Notes under the pieces: generated by a model | The model's database searches: none | What the model was told of the DNA's origin: nothing | Seen by the model: only the letters and a program-made list of their open reading frames with translations | Shown: positions 1 to 10,986 of the stretch, in pieces | How the letters are laid out: each line of letters starts with the position of its first letter | Numbering within the stretch: the stretch's first letter is position 1 | NCBI RefSeq assembly: GCF_024198215.1 | Contig: NZ_JAKCFA010000008.1 | Location: forward strand, 416,369 to 480,368 | Source of the DNA: Myxococcus qinghaiensis | GTDB taxonomy: Bacteria; Myxococcota; Myxococcia; Myxococcales; Myxococcaceae | Length of the DNA stretch: 64,000 bases | Direction of reading: 5' to 3' | Program-made: the position numbers and the translations under genes

Positions 1-52
1 GAACGGTCGGGCTGTCGTCCACCAGCAAGACCTTGGTGCTGTTGGTGCTCAC
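1..52 (-). CDS. Response regulator, N-terminal fragment (partial)
   Basis: Only the first 17 codons lie in the window, read leftwards from a GTG start. They encode VSTNSTKVLLVDDSPTV. The hydrophobic strand followed by Asp-Asp-Ser is the acidic pocket at the start of a CheY-type receiver domain. A second receiver in this window (start 20790) has the closely similar stretch VLLVDDSRS. Output domain, length and partner kinase lie outside the window. The family call rests on this short motif alone. Confidence 0.6.
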   Translation of the reverse strand, partial: MSTNSTKVLLVDDSPTV

Positions 53-117
53 GGTGCCACGGCTCCTGCGCAAAGGCTCGCCCACGCGGCGGGACACCCT
101 CACGAAACGTTGGAGAC

Positions 118-143
118 TCTACCGTGAGGGCTCACACGGTAGA
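118..143. repeat. Perfect 9-bp inverted repeat
   Basis: TCTACCGTG (118-126) is matched by CACGGTAGA (135-143) around an 8-base loop. It lies between the end of fabI and the start of the response regulator, both on the minus strand. It could be a second hairpin of the fabI terminator region or an operator upstream of the regulator. No T-tract follows on either strand. Confidence 0.5.
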
Positions 144-157
144 TAGCGGGGGGGACC

Positions 158-180
158 GCCCGCCGTGACAGCAGGCGGGC
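158..180 (-). terminator. Hairpin downstream of fabI
   Basis: GCCCGCC and GGCGGGC form a perfect 7-bp GC stem with a 9-base loop, 37 bases beyond the fabI stop codon. On the minus strand it is followed by a C-rich run rather than Ts. Terminator function is therefore inferred from position and stem strength only. Confidence 0.45.
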
Positions 181-216
181 AGGTGTCGGATGACCTCGGG
201 GTTTGCCTCCTCCGGC

Positions 217-1050
217 CTACTCGCTCGGCGGCTTCGAGGCGGCGGGCTCCGCCCCTTCGTCCGCCTTGAGGTCCACGGGCGGTGCGCCAATGGCGTGATA
301 GCCACCGTCCACGTGGATCATTTCGCCCGTGGTGGAGGGCAACCAGTCGGACAGCAGGGCGCAGGCGGTCTTGGACACCATGTCGTGGCTGTCCTTGGAG
401 TTCCAGCCCAGGGGGGCCTGCTTGCCCCAGCCCTGCTCCAGCGCCTTGAAGCCCGGAATCCCCTTGGCGGCCATGGTGGCCAGCGGACCCGCGGCCAGGA
501 TGTTCACCCGGATGCCCTTGGGGCCCAAATCCCGAGCCAGGTAGCGCGCGGTGGACTCCAGCGCCGCCTTGCACACCCCCATCCAGTCATAGATGGGCCA
601 CGCCACGTTCTGGTTGTCGAAGTCCAGCGCGACGATGGAGCCGCCCGGGGGCATCAGCGGCATGCACGCCACGGCGAGCTCCTTGAGGGAGAACGCGGAG
701 ATGCGGAACGCCGTCTGGACACTCTCCCAGGGCGTGTTGAGGAAGTTGCCGCCCAGGGCGTCGTCCGGGGCATAGCCGATGCTGTGCAGCACCCCGTCCA
801 CCCGGCCCCAGCGCTGCTTGAGCGACTCCGTGAGCGCCGTGAAGTGGGCGGGGTTCGTCACGTCCAGCTCCAGCACCTCGGTCCCCGGCTTGAGGCGCTT
901 GGCGCTCCGCTCGGTGAGGGACTTGGCCCGGCCAAAGCCGGTGAGGACGATTTCCGCGCCCTGCGCGAGCGCGTGCTCGGCGATGCCGAAGGCGAGGGAC
1001 TGGGGAGTCAGGACCCCGGTGATGAGCAGCTTCTTGCCCTGGAGCAGCAT
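217..1050 (-). CDS. fabI: Enoyl-[acyl-carrier-protein] reductase (NADH), InhA-like
   Basis: A 277-residue cytosolic enzyme for the last step of fatty-acid elongation, reducing trans-2-enoyl-ACP with NADH. It is a short-chain dehydrogenase fold of the usual FabI length. The N-terminal nucleotide-binding segment is at residues 5-40. The catalytic pair Tyr154 and Lys161 sits in YDWMGVCKAALES, with the FabI/InhA spacing. The segments RVNILAAGPL and LLSDWLPSTTGE closely follow mycobacterial InhA rather than E. coli FabI. About 15 Pro/Ala/Glu-rich residues form a tail after the usual C-terminus. It is transcribed away from sucA across a 245-bp divergent gap. Confidence 0.94.
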   Translation of the reverse strand: MLLQGKKLLITGVLTPQSLAFGIAEHALAQGAEIVLTGFGRAKSLTERSAKRLKPGTEVLELDVTNPAHFTALTESLKQRWGRVDGVLHSIGYAPDDALGGNFLNTPWESVQTAFRISAFSLKELAVACMPLMPPGGSIVALDFDNQNVAWPIYDWMGVCKAALESTARYLARDLGPKGIRVNILAAGPLATMAAKGIPGFKALEQGWGKQAPLGWNSKDSHDMVSKTACALLSDWLPSTTGEMIHVDGGYHAIGAPPVDLKADEGAEPAASKPPSE

Positions 1051-1295
1051 GTTCGGCGGCCTCGTGGGGAGAGGAAGGGGTGGGGAGCGCGCTGTCTAGC
1101 ACTCCTTTCGCCCGGAACGGGAGGAAGCGGGATTCCGGACCTTGAGAATTCCAGGGCTGAAGTTGTGCTCAACAGGGGCATCAATCCTCCTGCTCCCCTG
1201 GCCGCGCCAGGACCCCTGGGGTGCCACCGAGGCTCAACAAAGATGCCGCGAAAAACCCCCAACGGGGCGGCCTTCCAGTAAAAGACGACACCGCC

Positions 1296-4173
1296 ATGGC
1301 GAACTTCCAGGACACGTTCCTTTCCGGCGCCAACATCGACTTCATCGAGGGGCTCTACGCCCGCTATCTCGAGGACCCCACCAGCGTGGATGCAAGCTGG
1401 CGCGAGGTCTTCGAGCGAAACGATGGCGCCGGCCGTCCCATCTTCAACACGAAGCTGCTGGAGGCCCCCACGCCCGCCGCACCCGCGGGCAAGGCCAATG
1501 GCAAGGCTCCTAACATCGCCGCCCAGACGCCCGCGCCGGCCGCCGCCGCTGTCCCGCCCGCGAGCACCGCGCAGGCCCAGGCGCTGGAGCTGCAGTCGAA
1601 GGTGGACCAGGCGCTGTTCGCCTTCCGCCTGCGCGGCCACCTGCGCGCGAGCCTGGATCCGCTGGGTCGCCCGCGCCCCGCGCTGGAGCACGTGGCGGAC
1701 GTGGGCATGGTGGACGACAGCCACTTCTCCGCGCGCGAGCGTGAGCAGGAGGTGGAGAGCAGCAACACCTTCCCGCAGCAGCGCGTGAAGCTTGGCGACC
1801 TCCTGTCGCGCCTGCACAAGACGTACACCGGCAGCATCGGCGTGGAGGTGATGCAGATCCTCGACAGCCAGCGCCGCCGCTGGCTGATGCAGCGGATGGA
1901 GCACAGCGAGAACCGCACGGACTTCTCCGTGGAGGACCAGCGCCACCTGCTCACCAAGCTCTCCTACGCGGAGGGCTTCGAGAACTTCCTCCACACCAAG
2001 TACGTGGGCGCCAAGCGCTTCAGCCTGGACGGTGGAGAGGCGCTCATCCCGATGCTGGATGCCATCGCCGAGGTCGGCGCCGGCATGGGCCTGAAGGAAG
2101 TCGTCATCGGCATGGCCCACCGCGGCCGCCTCAACGTGCTGACGAACATCCTGGGCAAGCAGCCCAGCCAGATCTTCAGCGAGTTCGACGGCCCCAAGGA
2201 CCCCAAGGCGTACCTGGGCCGCGGCGACGTGAAGTACCACATGGGCTTCTCGTCGGACCACACCACGCGCCAGGGCAAGAACGTGCACCTGTCGCTGGCC
2301 TTCAATCCCAGCCACCTGGAGGCCGTCAATCCGGTGGTGGAGGGCCGCGTGCGCGCCAAGCAGGAGCGCGGCGGGGACACCGAGCGCGTGGGCGTGATGC
2401 CCCTGCTCATCCACGGCGACGCGGCCTTCATGGGCCAGGGCGTCGTCGCGGAGACGCTCAACCTGTCGGGCCTCAAGGGCTACGCCACCGGCGGCACCAT
2501 CCACGTCGTCATCAACAACCAGGTCGGCTTCACCACCGACCCGCATGACTCCCGCTCCTCCATCTACGCGACGGCCATCGCCCAGATGCTGGACATCCCC
2601 ATCTTCCATGTGAATGGAGATGACCCGGAGGCGTGCGTCCACGTGGCGCGACTGGCGGCGGAGTACCGGCAGACGTTCCACAGCGACGTGGTCATCGACC
2701 TCATCTGCTACCGGCGCTACGGCCACAACGAGGGTGACGACCCGTCCTTCACCCAGCCGGCGATGTACGACCTCATCCGCAAGCACCCGACGGTGCGCAC
2801 GCTCTACGCGAAGACGCTGGCGGAGCAGGGGCGGATTTCGGCGGAGGACTCGGAGGCCATCAAGCAGCGCTGCCTCCAGGAGTTCGACGCGGCGCTCGTC
2901 CGCGCGCGCCAGGAGAGCCAGTTCAAGGAGCCCAGCGCGCTGGAGGGTCTGTGGAAGCCCTACCAGGGCGGCTCGGTGAAGAACGTGCCCCAGGTCGCCA
3001 CCAGCGTGGACAAGGCGAAGCTGCGCGACGCGCTCCAGCGGCTGTGCACGGTGCCGGAAGGCTTCCACGTCCACCGCGACGTGGAGCGCACCGTCATCAA
3101 GAAGCGCCTGGGCATGCTGGACAGCGAGGAGCTGCAGTGGAGCGAGGGCGAGACGCTCGCCTACGCCACCCTGCTCGCGGACGGCCACCCGGTGCGCCTG
3201 TCCGGACAGGACTGCGAGCGCGGCACGTTCAGCCACCGCCACGCGGTGCTGCACGACGTGCAGACGGGCGAGGAGTACACGCCGCTCAAGCAGTTCTCCA
3301 CGGGCCGCGCCAGCTTCCAGGTCGTCAACAGCGCCCTGTCGGAGATGGGCGTGCTGGGCTTCGAGTACGGCTACAGCCTGGACGTGCCGGACGGCCTCAC
3401 CATCTGGGAGGCCCAGTTCGGTGACTTCGCCAACGGCGCTCAAATCATCATCGACCAGTTCATCGCGGCGGCGGAGAGCAAGTGGCGCCGGCTCAGCGGC
3501 ATCACCCTGCTGCTCCCGCACAGCTACGAGGGCCAGGGCCCCGAGCACTCCAGCGCGCGTCTGGAGCGCTTCCTCGACTTGTCCGCCGAGGACAACATCC
3601 AGGTCTGCTACCCCACCACGCCCGCGCAGATCTTCCACCTCCTGCGCCGTCAGGTGTTGCGCCCCGTGCGCAAGCCCCTGGTCATCATGTCGCCCAAGAG
3701 CCTGCTGCGCCGCCCGGAGGCGACCAGCAAGCTGGAGGAGCTGGCCACGGGTGGGTTCCAGGAGGTCATCCTGGACAAGGTCGCCCCCGAGGGCGTGACG
3801 CGGCTGCTGCTGTGCAGCGGCAAGGTCTACTACGACCTGGTGAAGGCGCGGGACGAGCGCAAGGACGACAGCATCGCCATCGTCCGGCTGGAGCAGCTCT
3901 ATCCGTTCCCCTTCGACGAGCTGGCCAACCTGGTGGGCAAGCTGCCGAAGCTCGCGGAGGTGTACTGGGTGCAGGAGGAGCCCCGGAACGCCGGCGCGTG
4001 GCACTACATGTTCCCGCGACTGCACGACCTGGCGTCGTCGCGCTCGCAGCAGCAGGTGAAGTTGGGCTACATCGGCCGCGCGGAGGCCGCCAGCCCCGCC
4101 ACCGGCTTCCCCAAGACTCACGAAATCGAGCAGCAGCTCATCATCGAGGAAGCCATCTTCCGAGGGACCAAGA

Positions 4174-4184
<11 letters not shown>
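1296..4184 (+). CDS. sucA: 2-oxoglutarate dehydrogenase E1 component
   Basis: Thiamine-diphosphate-dependent E1 of the TCA-cycle 2-oxoglutarate dehydrogenase complex; it decarboxylates 2-oxoglutarate and transfers succinyl to the E2 lipoyl group. I start it at ATG 1296 (MANFQDTF, 962 residues) because this matches the short helical E1 N-terminus that docks on E2. The open frame continues upstream to 1221 without family-like sequence. The ThDP/Mg signature [18 protein letters not shown] is followed by INNQVGFTT, and the C-terminal transketolase-like region contains [19 protein letters not shown]. An Ala/Pro-rich linker lies near residues 70-95. sucB overlaps its 3' end by 11 bases, so the two are translated together. 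No E3 (lpd) gene lies in the window. Confidence 0.96.
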
Positions 4185-5379
<1,195 letters not shown>

Positions 5380-5417
5380 GTTGTCGTTGACGCGCCGCGC
5401 CGCGACTTACCAGGGAG

Positions 5418-5441
5418 GCCCGAGCTCAGTGCAACTCGGGC
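5418..5441 (+). terminator. Hairpin after sucB
   Basis: GCCCGAG and CTCGGGC form a perfect 7-bp stem with a 10-base loop, 39 bases past the sucB stop. No T-tract follows. It could end the suc transcript or belong to the leader of the cold-shock mRNA. Confidence 0.4.
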
Positions 5442-5457
5442 ATTCCAGGCCGCTGGC

Positions 5458-5487
5458 TGGACTTCCAGGCGGGCGTTTCACTACAAC
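5458..5487 (+). promoter_or_regulatory. Candidate promoter for the cold-shock gene
   Basis: TGGACT (5458-5463) and TACAAC (5482-5487) each match the sigma-70 -35/-10 consensus at four of six positions, with an 18-base spacer. A start near 5494 would leave a leader of about 75 nt. Weak on its own; offered because csp sits downstream of a hairpin and needs its own promoter. Confidence 0.3.
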
Positions 5488-5569
5488 TGGACATTGTCTC
5501 CCGGTCGTCGGGGGGCGGGAAGAACGGGCGGCTCTCATCACGTCGCCCCGCGAGACTGAAGGAAGTGCA

Positions 5570-5773
5570 ATGGCAACCGGTACCGTGAAGTGGTTCAACG
5601 ACGCGAAGGGCTTCGGCTTCATCACCCAGGACGGCGGGGGTGAGGACGTGTTCTGCCACCACACCGCCATCAACATGGATGGCTTCCGCACCCTCGCCGA
5701 GGGTCAGAAGGTGGAGTTCGAAGTGACGCGCGGCCCCAAGGGCCTGCAGGCGCAGAACGTTCGCGCGGGCTGA
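5570..5773 (+). CDS. Cold-shock protein (CspA family)
   Basis: A 67-residue single cold-shock domain, an OB-fold RNA/DNA-binding chaperone. RNP1 is intact (KGFGFI, residues 14-19). RNP2 reads DVFCHH, with Cys in place of the common Val. ATG 5570 is chosen because [10 protein letters not shown] is the canonical start and a GAAGGA ribosome-binding site lies just upstream. The frame is open further upstream, but that part has no family likeness. It is probably monocistronic, closed by the terminator at 5821-5863. Confidence 0.95.
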   Translation: MATGTVKWFNDAKGFGFITQDGGGEDVFCHHTAINMDGFRTLAEGQKVEFEVTRGPKGLQAQNVRAG

Positions 5774-5791
5774 AACGTCGTCGCAAGTCCT

Positions 5792-5812
5792 GGCCCTTCC
5801 GCGCGGAGGGCC
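5792..5812 (+). repeat. Short hairpin after csp
   Basis: An 8-bp stem (GGCCCTTC with GGAGGGCC, one G-T pair) and a 5-base loop, about 20 bases past the csp stop. It precedes the T-tailed terminator and may be an RNA-stabilising 3' structure. Confidence 0.4.
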
Positions 5813-5820
5813 GATGAACG

Positions 5821-5863
5821 GAGGCCCGCCCCTGGAGTTGAGGGAACCGGGCCTCTTGCTTTT
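5821..5863 (+). terminator. Intrinsic terminator of csp
   Basis: GAGGCCCG pairs perfectly with CGGGCCTC (8 bp) and is followed at once by TTGCTTTT. This is a standard Rho-independent terminator, lying between csp and the converging peptidase gene. Confidence 0.85.
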
Positions 5864-5913
5864 GCGGGGTATGGACAGGCCCCAGGCGCGAACGCCCGGA
5901 GCCCGCAATCACA

Positions 5914-8121
5914 TCACAGGTTCTTCTTGAAGTGGTCCATGACGCGCTCCCACTGGCGCTCCTTCACCAGCGGGTCCGGCACCATGTGCGTCAGGCCGCT
6001 GAGCGGCAGCAGCTCATGGGGCTTGCCGGCGCGGAAGAGCGCATCGCTGAGCTTGAGCGTGTGGAAGAAGTACACGTTGTCATCCGCGGTGCCGTGGATG
6101 AGCAGCAGCTTGCCAATGGGCTTGTCCGTCTTGGCGTAGGTGAGCAGCGAGCTCTTCTCGTACGCCTCCGGGTGCTCCTGGGGCAGGCCCAGGTAGCGCT
6201 CGGTGTAGTGGGTGTCGTAGTCGAGCCAGTCCACCACCGGGGCGCCGGCCACCGCGGCCTTGAAGACGTCCGGGCGCTTGAGGGCGGCGAGCGCGGCCAT
6301 GTAGCCGCCGAAGCTCCAGCCTTCGATGCCCACGCGGTTGATGTCGATTTCCGGCAGCTCCTTGGCCAGCTCCTGGATGGCGGCGGCCTGGTCCTCAATG
6401 GTGATGGTGGCGAAGTCGTACTTCACCTCGCGCTCCCAGGCGGAGCCGCGCAGCGGGGTGCCGCGCCCGTCGAACTTCACGACGACAAAGCCGTGGTCCG
6501 CCATCCACTGCGGCATCAGGTGCGCCGCCATGCTGTGGTGGACGACGGTGGTGGTGGGGCCGCCGTACACCTCGACGATGACGGGCAGCTTCTTGCCCGG
6601 CTTGAAGTCACGCGGGCGGGTGATGGAGGCCCAAAAGCGCTTGGGGCCCACCTGCCGCACCTCGGTGTTCGGGATGAAGGGCGGCTCCTGCGCCACCTCG
6701 GGCAGCTCGCCCACCTTCGTCCCATCCGCGCGCAGCACCTGGGTGCGGTTCATGGTCTTCAGGCTGGAGCCGTTGACGACGAGCACGTTGCCGTCGCGTG
6801 AGGCGGAGCCGCCTTCGACGCCGTCCTTGTTGCCCGTCACGCGCTCGGGGGCGCCGCCCGCCTTCACGCGCCACAGGGCGCTCTGCGTGGGGTTGGGGCC
6901 GCCGTTGAAGTAGAGGGTGCGGTCCTTCTGGACGAAGCGGGACAGGTTGCGGAAGCCCGCGTCCGGCTTCACCACGCTGCGCTCCAGCGAGCCGTCCGCC
7001 TTGCGCTGCTCGATTTCGGGGCCGCCGTTGCGCTCGGTGTACCAGAGGAAGCCGCTGCCATCCTCCAGCCACAGCGGGAAGTCCTGCTCCAGGTTGAGCC
7101 AGGCGGAATCCTTCTCCACCAGCAGCTCGCGCGTCTTGCCCGTGGCGGGGTCCACCGCGAGCAGCTGCTGCTCGGTCTGCACCCGGTTCTGCACCAGGAT
7201 GGTGAGCGGGGCGCCCTTGGGCCACGTCACGGTGGCCAGGTACGGGTACCTGGCCGAATCCCACTGGACCCACGTCGTCTTGCCGCCGGTGACGGGGGTG
7301 ACGCCCAGGCGCACCTTGGCGTTGGGCTTGCCGGGGCGCGGGTACGCGAAGATTTCGCCGCCGCGCTCGGGGTGCATCACGTCGACGATGGTGAGCTTCT
7401 CCACCTCGGCGGTGTCGGACTCGGTGTAGGCCACCGACTTCGCGTCCGGGCTCCACCAGTAACCGGAGAAGCGGCTCATCTCCTCCTGGGCGACGAACTC
7501 GGCCACGCCGTGCGTCTTCTCGTCGGTGCCGCCCTTGGTGACTCGCTGCTCCTTGTTGGCGGCGATGTCGATTCGGTAGACGTCATTGTCCCGGACGTAG
7601 GCCACCTGCTTGCCGTCCAGGGAGAAGCGCGGGTCCAGCACGCCGGGGCCCGTCTTCAGCTCCGTCACCTTGCCGCTGGCGCGCTCCACCACGTAGAGGC
7701 GGCCGGACAGGGGGATGAGCAGTCGCGTGCCGTCATCGGAGATCTGGTACGAGGTGAAGCCTCGGGCGCTGACGCGCATGCGCTCGCGGCGGGCCTTCTC
7801 CTCGGGGGTGAGCGTCTCGTCGGAGCCCTTGAGAATCGCCTCGGGGGTGAGGACCTCCTTCGTCTGGCCGGACTCCACGTCGAACGCGTAGAGCGTCTGC
7901 ACGTTGGAGGTGGCCTGGGTGCGAAGGAAGAGGACCTGCTTCTCGTCCGGGGTGACGCGGACGCCCACCGGGCGGCCACTCGAGAAGTTGCGAGTCTCCG
8001 CGAGCTGTCGCAGGAAGGTGTCTTGCTTTCGCTCCGTCTGGGACATGGGTAGGGGCTTCATCTCCTGGGCGAGTGCTGACGTGCTCACGAAGAGGAGCGC
8101 GGCGGTGAGTACCTGGCGCAT
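5914..8121 (-). CDS. Secreted prolyl oligopeptidase-family serine peptidase (DPP-IV-like, S9)
   Basis: A 735-residue S9 peptidase, probably periplasmic or secreted. It begins with a signal peptide (MRQVLTAALLFVSTSALAQ). A beta-propeller of the DPP-IV N-terminal type takes up most of the first 480 residues. An alpha/beta-hydrolase domain follows, with the nucleophile Ser603 in GWSFGGYMA, the Asp in HGTADDNV (about 680) and His712 in LTHMV. Family members remove dipeptides after Pro or Ala from peptide N-termini. I prefer ATG 8121; a GTG at 8160 would add 13 residues in front of the signal peptide. It stands alone and converges on csp. Confidence 0.88.
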   Translation of the reverse strand: MRQVLTAALLFVSTSALAQEMKPLPMSQTERKQDTFLRQLAETRNFSSGRPVGVRVTPDEKQVLFLRTQATSNVQTLYAFDVESGQTKEVLTPEAILKGSDETLTPEEKARRERMRVSARGFTSYQISDDGTRLLIPLSGRLYVVERASGKVTELKTGPGVLDPRFSLDGKQVAYVRDNDVYRIDIAANKEQRVTKGGTDEKTHGVAEFVAQEEMSRFSGYWWSPDAKSVAYTESDTAEVEKLTIVDVMHPERGGEIFAYPRPGKPNAKVRLGVTPVTGGKTTWVQWDSARYPYLATVTWPKGAPLTILVQNRVQTEQQLLAVDPATGKTRELLVEKDSAWLNLEQDFPLWLEDGSGFLWYTERNGGPEIEQRKADGSLERSVVKPDAGFRNLSRFVQKDRTLYFNGGPNPTQSALWRVKAGGAPERVTGNKDGVEGGSASRDGNVLVVNGSSLKTMNRTQVLRADGTKVGELPEVAQEPPFIPNTEVRQVGPKRFWASITRPRDFKPGKKLPVIVEVYGGPTTTVVHHSMAAHLMPQWMADHGFVVVKFDGRGTPLRGSAWEREVKYDFATITIEDQAAAIQELAKELPEIDINRVGIEGWSFGGYMAALAALKRPDVFKAAVAGAPVVDWLDYDTHYTERYLGLPQEHPEAYEKSSLLTYAKTDKPIGKLLLIHGTADDNVYFFHTLKLSDALFRAGKPHELLPLSGLTHMVPDPLVKERQWERVMDHFKKNL

Positions 8122-8238
8122 GGGTCGTCGAAATCCCGCCGGTGGCGGGGCTCCTTTCACGGAAAGGTGCGGGGAAGCCTACACTCGGCCGCCGCGCAAG
8201 CTGAGCAAACCCACAACGGACGTGAGGATTCCCGAGGG

Positions 8239-9015
8239 ATGGAGACTGAAGACGACGCCCTGCGGCACCTGAGGCTGGCGGGCATCATCCGGCTGGGGCT
8301 GGGCGGCGGGCGAGGGCCCACGGACGCCTATGTCTTCGACCCCCATCGGCTGGCCCTCCCCTCGTGGGCGTGTGCCCTCGAAGAGTCAGGCGCCCCTGCC
8401 CTCCTGGTGACGCTCGACAGGCACCTGGACGTGGTGGTGCCCCGAGAGCCCGGGAAGGTGCCGGACCGCTCGGCCGGGCTGCGCGCGCTGGACGAGCACG
8501 CCCGCTGGTCGCTGGACGTGCGCAACTACGACCACATCCTCGCGGCGATGGAGGCCGGGCTGGTGGGAGACGCCCTGCTGGTGGCCAGGACGCGGCCCCG
8601 GGGCTCCTTCGCGGGCGACACCTATGTGGACACGAGGGGCCGCCCGCACCGGCTGGTGGCGGTGCCCACCGTGGACCGGGCGTCCGAGGCGTGGAACCAC
8701 CCCGCGCCCGGTGACGCGGTGCGAGAGGTGCTGGAGCGCGCGGAGCGGGTGTTGCTCGACGTCGACCTGGACTGCTTCACGTCCTTGAGCGACGCGGACC
8801 CGACGACGGTGCTGCCGTGGCCTCGCGCCATCATCCGTGAGTTCCTCCTGCCGGAGGGCTCCGAGGACTTCTGGGACGCGGTGCTGAAGCGCACGGTGGC
8901 GCTGACGCTCGCGCGAGAGCCACATCACTGCGGCGGGTTGCTCGCGTCGGGGGAGCTGTTCCGCGACGCGGCGGAGGTGCTGTTCCGCGAGCTGCTGCGC
9001 GTCGAGCCGCCGTGA
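8239..9015 (+). CDS. UPF0489 family protein (arginase-like fold)
   Basis: A 258-residue protein that I recognise as UPF0489-like (relative of human C5orf22), whose biochemical role is not known. Near the N-terminus is VTLDRHLD and mid-protein LDVDLDCF; such Asp/His clusters resemble the metal-binding motifs of arginase/deacetylase folds. A third possible metal site is HHCGG near residue 233. ATG 8239 is chosen with GAGG upstream. There is no signal peptide or membrane segment, so it is probably cytosolic. It is divergent from the S9 peptidase and converges on the Omp85 gene. Confidence 0.68.
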   Translation: METEDDALRHLRLAGIIRLGLGGGRGPTDAYVFDPHRLALPSWACALEESGAPALLVTLDRHLDVVVPREPGKVPDRSAGLRALDEHARWSLDVRNYDHILAAMEAGLVGDALLVARTRPRGSFAGDTYVDTRGRPHRLVAVPTVDRASEAWNHPAPGDAVREVLERAERVLLDVDLDCFTSLSDADPTTVLPWPRAIIREFLLPEGSEDFWDAVLKRTVALTLAREPHHCGGLLASGELFRDAAEVLFRELLRVEPP

Positions 9016-9025
9016 GTCGCCGTGC

Positions 9026-10891
9026 CTACAGCGGCGAATCGAGGAAGCTCGGCCGCAGGTCCGTCACCTGTCCACCAGCGAGGGAGAAGCGACTGCCGAT
9101 GGGAGGACGGTCCCCGTTGAGCACGTAGCCGAAGTCGAGCCGGAAGGGCACGACGTTGAACTGGGGGAACAACACGCGCAGGCCCACGCCCACCGACGTC
9201 ACCATGTCCGGCCTGTCGTTGAACGCGCTGCCCGAATCCAGGAAGAGCACCCCGCCCACGTGCACCGTTTTGATGACGACGGGCGCGGTGCGGTACTCCA
9301 CGTTTACCAGCAGCATCCGCTTGCCGGAGTACTCATCCGCAGGTGCGCCTCGAAGCCCGTTGCCACCACCCAGCAGCGTGATTCGGTCGAACAGGTCGTC
9401 GATATTCACATCCAGCAGGCCCCGCGCGACGAAGCGTCCGCCCAGAATCTTGGGCGACACCTGTGCCAGCTCCGCGGCCCAGTGGCGGTTGTTCCACGTC
9501 GCCCCCTCACCGAGCTGCCGGCGGATGGCGCCCGAGGCCGACACGGTGGTGAGCGCCTCGCCCCAACGCAGCCGGTAGCGCGCCGCGAGCCCCGCCTCCG
9601 TGAAGTGGTTGTCGTCCCCGAATACGGGAGGCGCGTAGCGCACCGTCGCGGAGACCCAGTGCCCCATCTGGTAGTCCTCCGAGAGGACATACGAGTCCAC
9701 GTCGCGCAGCACCTCGTACCGGGCCTCGAACGCGCGCAGGGACAGCGACGCATAGCCCGCGTCCTCCGCGCGCGGCAGGTAGTTGCGACGGAACCAGTCG
9801 GCCTGTCCCTCCGTCAGCATCGACGAGGACGGTGGCGTGTAACCGTAGTGGTACGCGCCCAGCGAGCCGCTCACGTTCCACTTGTAGCGCAGGCCATACG
9901 AGCGCGTGTACGAGGCCGCGCCGGCGACCTCCTCCGTCCGGTACACGTACGGCACCGTCGGACCATCGGGATACGGCAGCTGCCAGATCTCCGCGCCCCG
10001 ATAGATGCGATTGGTCTCCACGTTCCACGCGACGGACGTGCTCACGCTCCACGGCGTGGACAGCGAATACAGCGGACGGCTGACGGAGAAACTTCCGCGC
10101 GAGCCTTCGGCCTTGCCACTCTCGCGGCCGATGATGAGGGCGATGGACTCGCTCAGGGACCAGCGACTGCCGAGCACGCGTGGGTCGGTGTAGCTCTGGC
10201 CGAAGCTCAGCGTGTCCAGGCGCAGCGTGAAGTCGAGCGCCAGCTTCTTGCCCCGCCCCAGGAAGTTCTGCTCCGTGCCCTGGAGCCGCAGGTACTGCAG
10301 CAGCGAGCCCACCGCGGAGAAGTCGCTGTTGAGGCGCAGCGACCAGATGTCCTTGGTGACGACGAGCAGCGCCACCGTCCCGGGCACCTTCCCCTTCACC
10401 GGGACGATGCGCACCACGGAGAACAAGCGCAGGCTCCGCAGGTTGCGCGCCGTCTCGTCCGCGAGCCGCGTGGAGTACGGCTGTCCCGGTGGCAGCAACA
10501 CCTCGCGCCGGACGACCTCCTCGCGGGTGCGGATGTGGAACATGTTGAGGAAGTTCGGATACGGGTCGCTCTCCGCGACCACCTCCTCGGTGTCGACGAG
10601 GACTTCGGCCAGCGGCAGGCCCTCGGGAGAGGGCTCCATCTGACGGCCATGTCGAATCAGGGCCTCGACGATGAGGGCTTCCTCGTAGTTCTCCTGGGAG
10701 AGGCCCGGAGGACGCGACGGCGCGGGCTCCACCGCTGTCCCCGCTGGCGCCTTCTCGCCTTCCTCCGTCGCACGAGTCTCCTGCTGAGCCGGAGATGCGA
10801 CGACGGGAGCCGGCGTCTCGGCGACGGGCTCCGCCTGGAGCGAGGTCAGGGTGAGCGGAACGACGATGAGGACGAGCAGCGGGAGCGCCAC
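9026..10891 (-). CDS. Omp85/TamA-like outer-membrane beta-barrel protein
   Basis: About 621 residues. A signal sequence (VALPLLVLIVVPLTLTSLQA) follows a GTG start that has AGGA 8 bases upstream. The open frame runs 87 codons further up, but that part is Arg-rich and unlike an export signal. After a Pro/Ala/Glu segment comes at least one POTRA-like repeat (GQPYSTRLADETARNLRSL, then VALLVVTKDIWSL). The rest is a surface-antigen (Bac_surface_Ag) barrel with alternating Tyr/Arg/Trp strands, ending in an aromatic-rich strand region. Family members insert or translocate proteins at the outer membrane. No TamB-like partner is adjacent, so substrate and role are unknown. Confidence 0.75.
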   Translation of the reverse strand: MALPLLVLIVVPLTLTSLQAEPVAETPAPVVASPAQQETRATEEGEKAPAGTAVEPAPSRPPGLSQENYEEALIVEALIRHGRQMEPSPEGLPLAEVLVDTEEVVAESDPYPNFLNMFHIRTREEVVRREVLLPPGQPYSTRLADETARNLRSLRLFSVVRIVPVKGKVPGTVALLVVTKDIWSLRLNSDFSAVGSLLQYLRLQGTEQNFLGRGKKLALDFTLRLDTLSFGQSYTDPRVLGSRWSLSESIALIIGRESGKAEGSRGSFSVSRPLYSLSTPWSVSTSVAWNVETNRIYRGAEIWQLPYPDGPTVPYVYRTEEVAGAASYTRSYGLRYKWNVSGSLGAYHYGYTPPSSSMLTEGQADWFRRNYLPRAEDAGYASLSLRAFEARYEVLRDVDSYVLSEDYQMGHWVSATVRYAPPVFGDDNHFTEAGLAARYRLRWGEALTTVSASGAIRRQLGEGATWNNRHWAAELAQVSPKILGGRFVARGLLDVNIDDLFDRITLLGGGNGLRGAPADEYSGKRMLLVNVEYRTAPVVIKTVHVGGVLFLDSGSAFNDRPDMVTSVGVGLRVLFPQFNVVPFRLDFGYVLNGDRPPIGSRFSLAGGQVTDLRPSFLDSPL

Positions 10892-10986
10892 GCCGCCATC
10901 CTGGCATGCGCGGACTTCCTTGCGAGCATCTTCATCGCGGGGCCCCCTGGATTGCGGAGCGAAATGCCGACTGCCATCCTCGCCGG

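Noticed and set aside
8122..8160. GTG start 13 codons upstream for the S9 peptidase
   Set aside because: It would place basic and Pro-rich residues ahead of a well-formed signal peptide.
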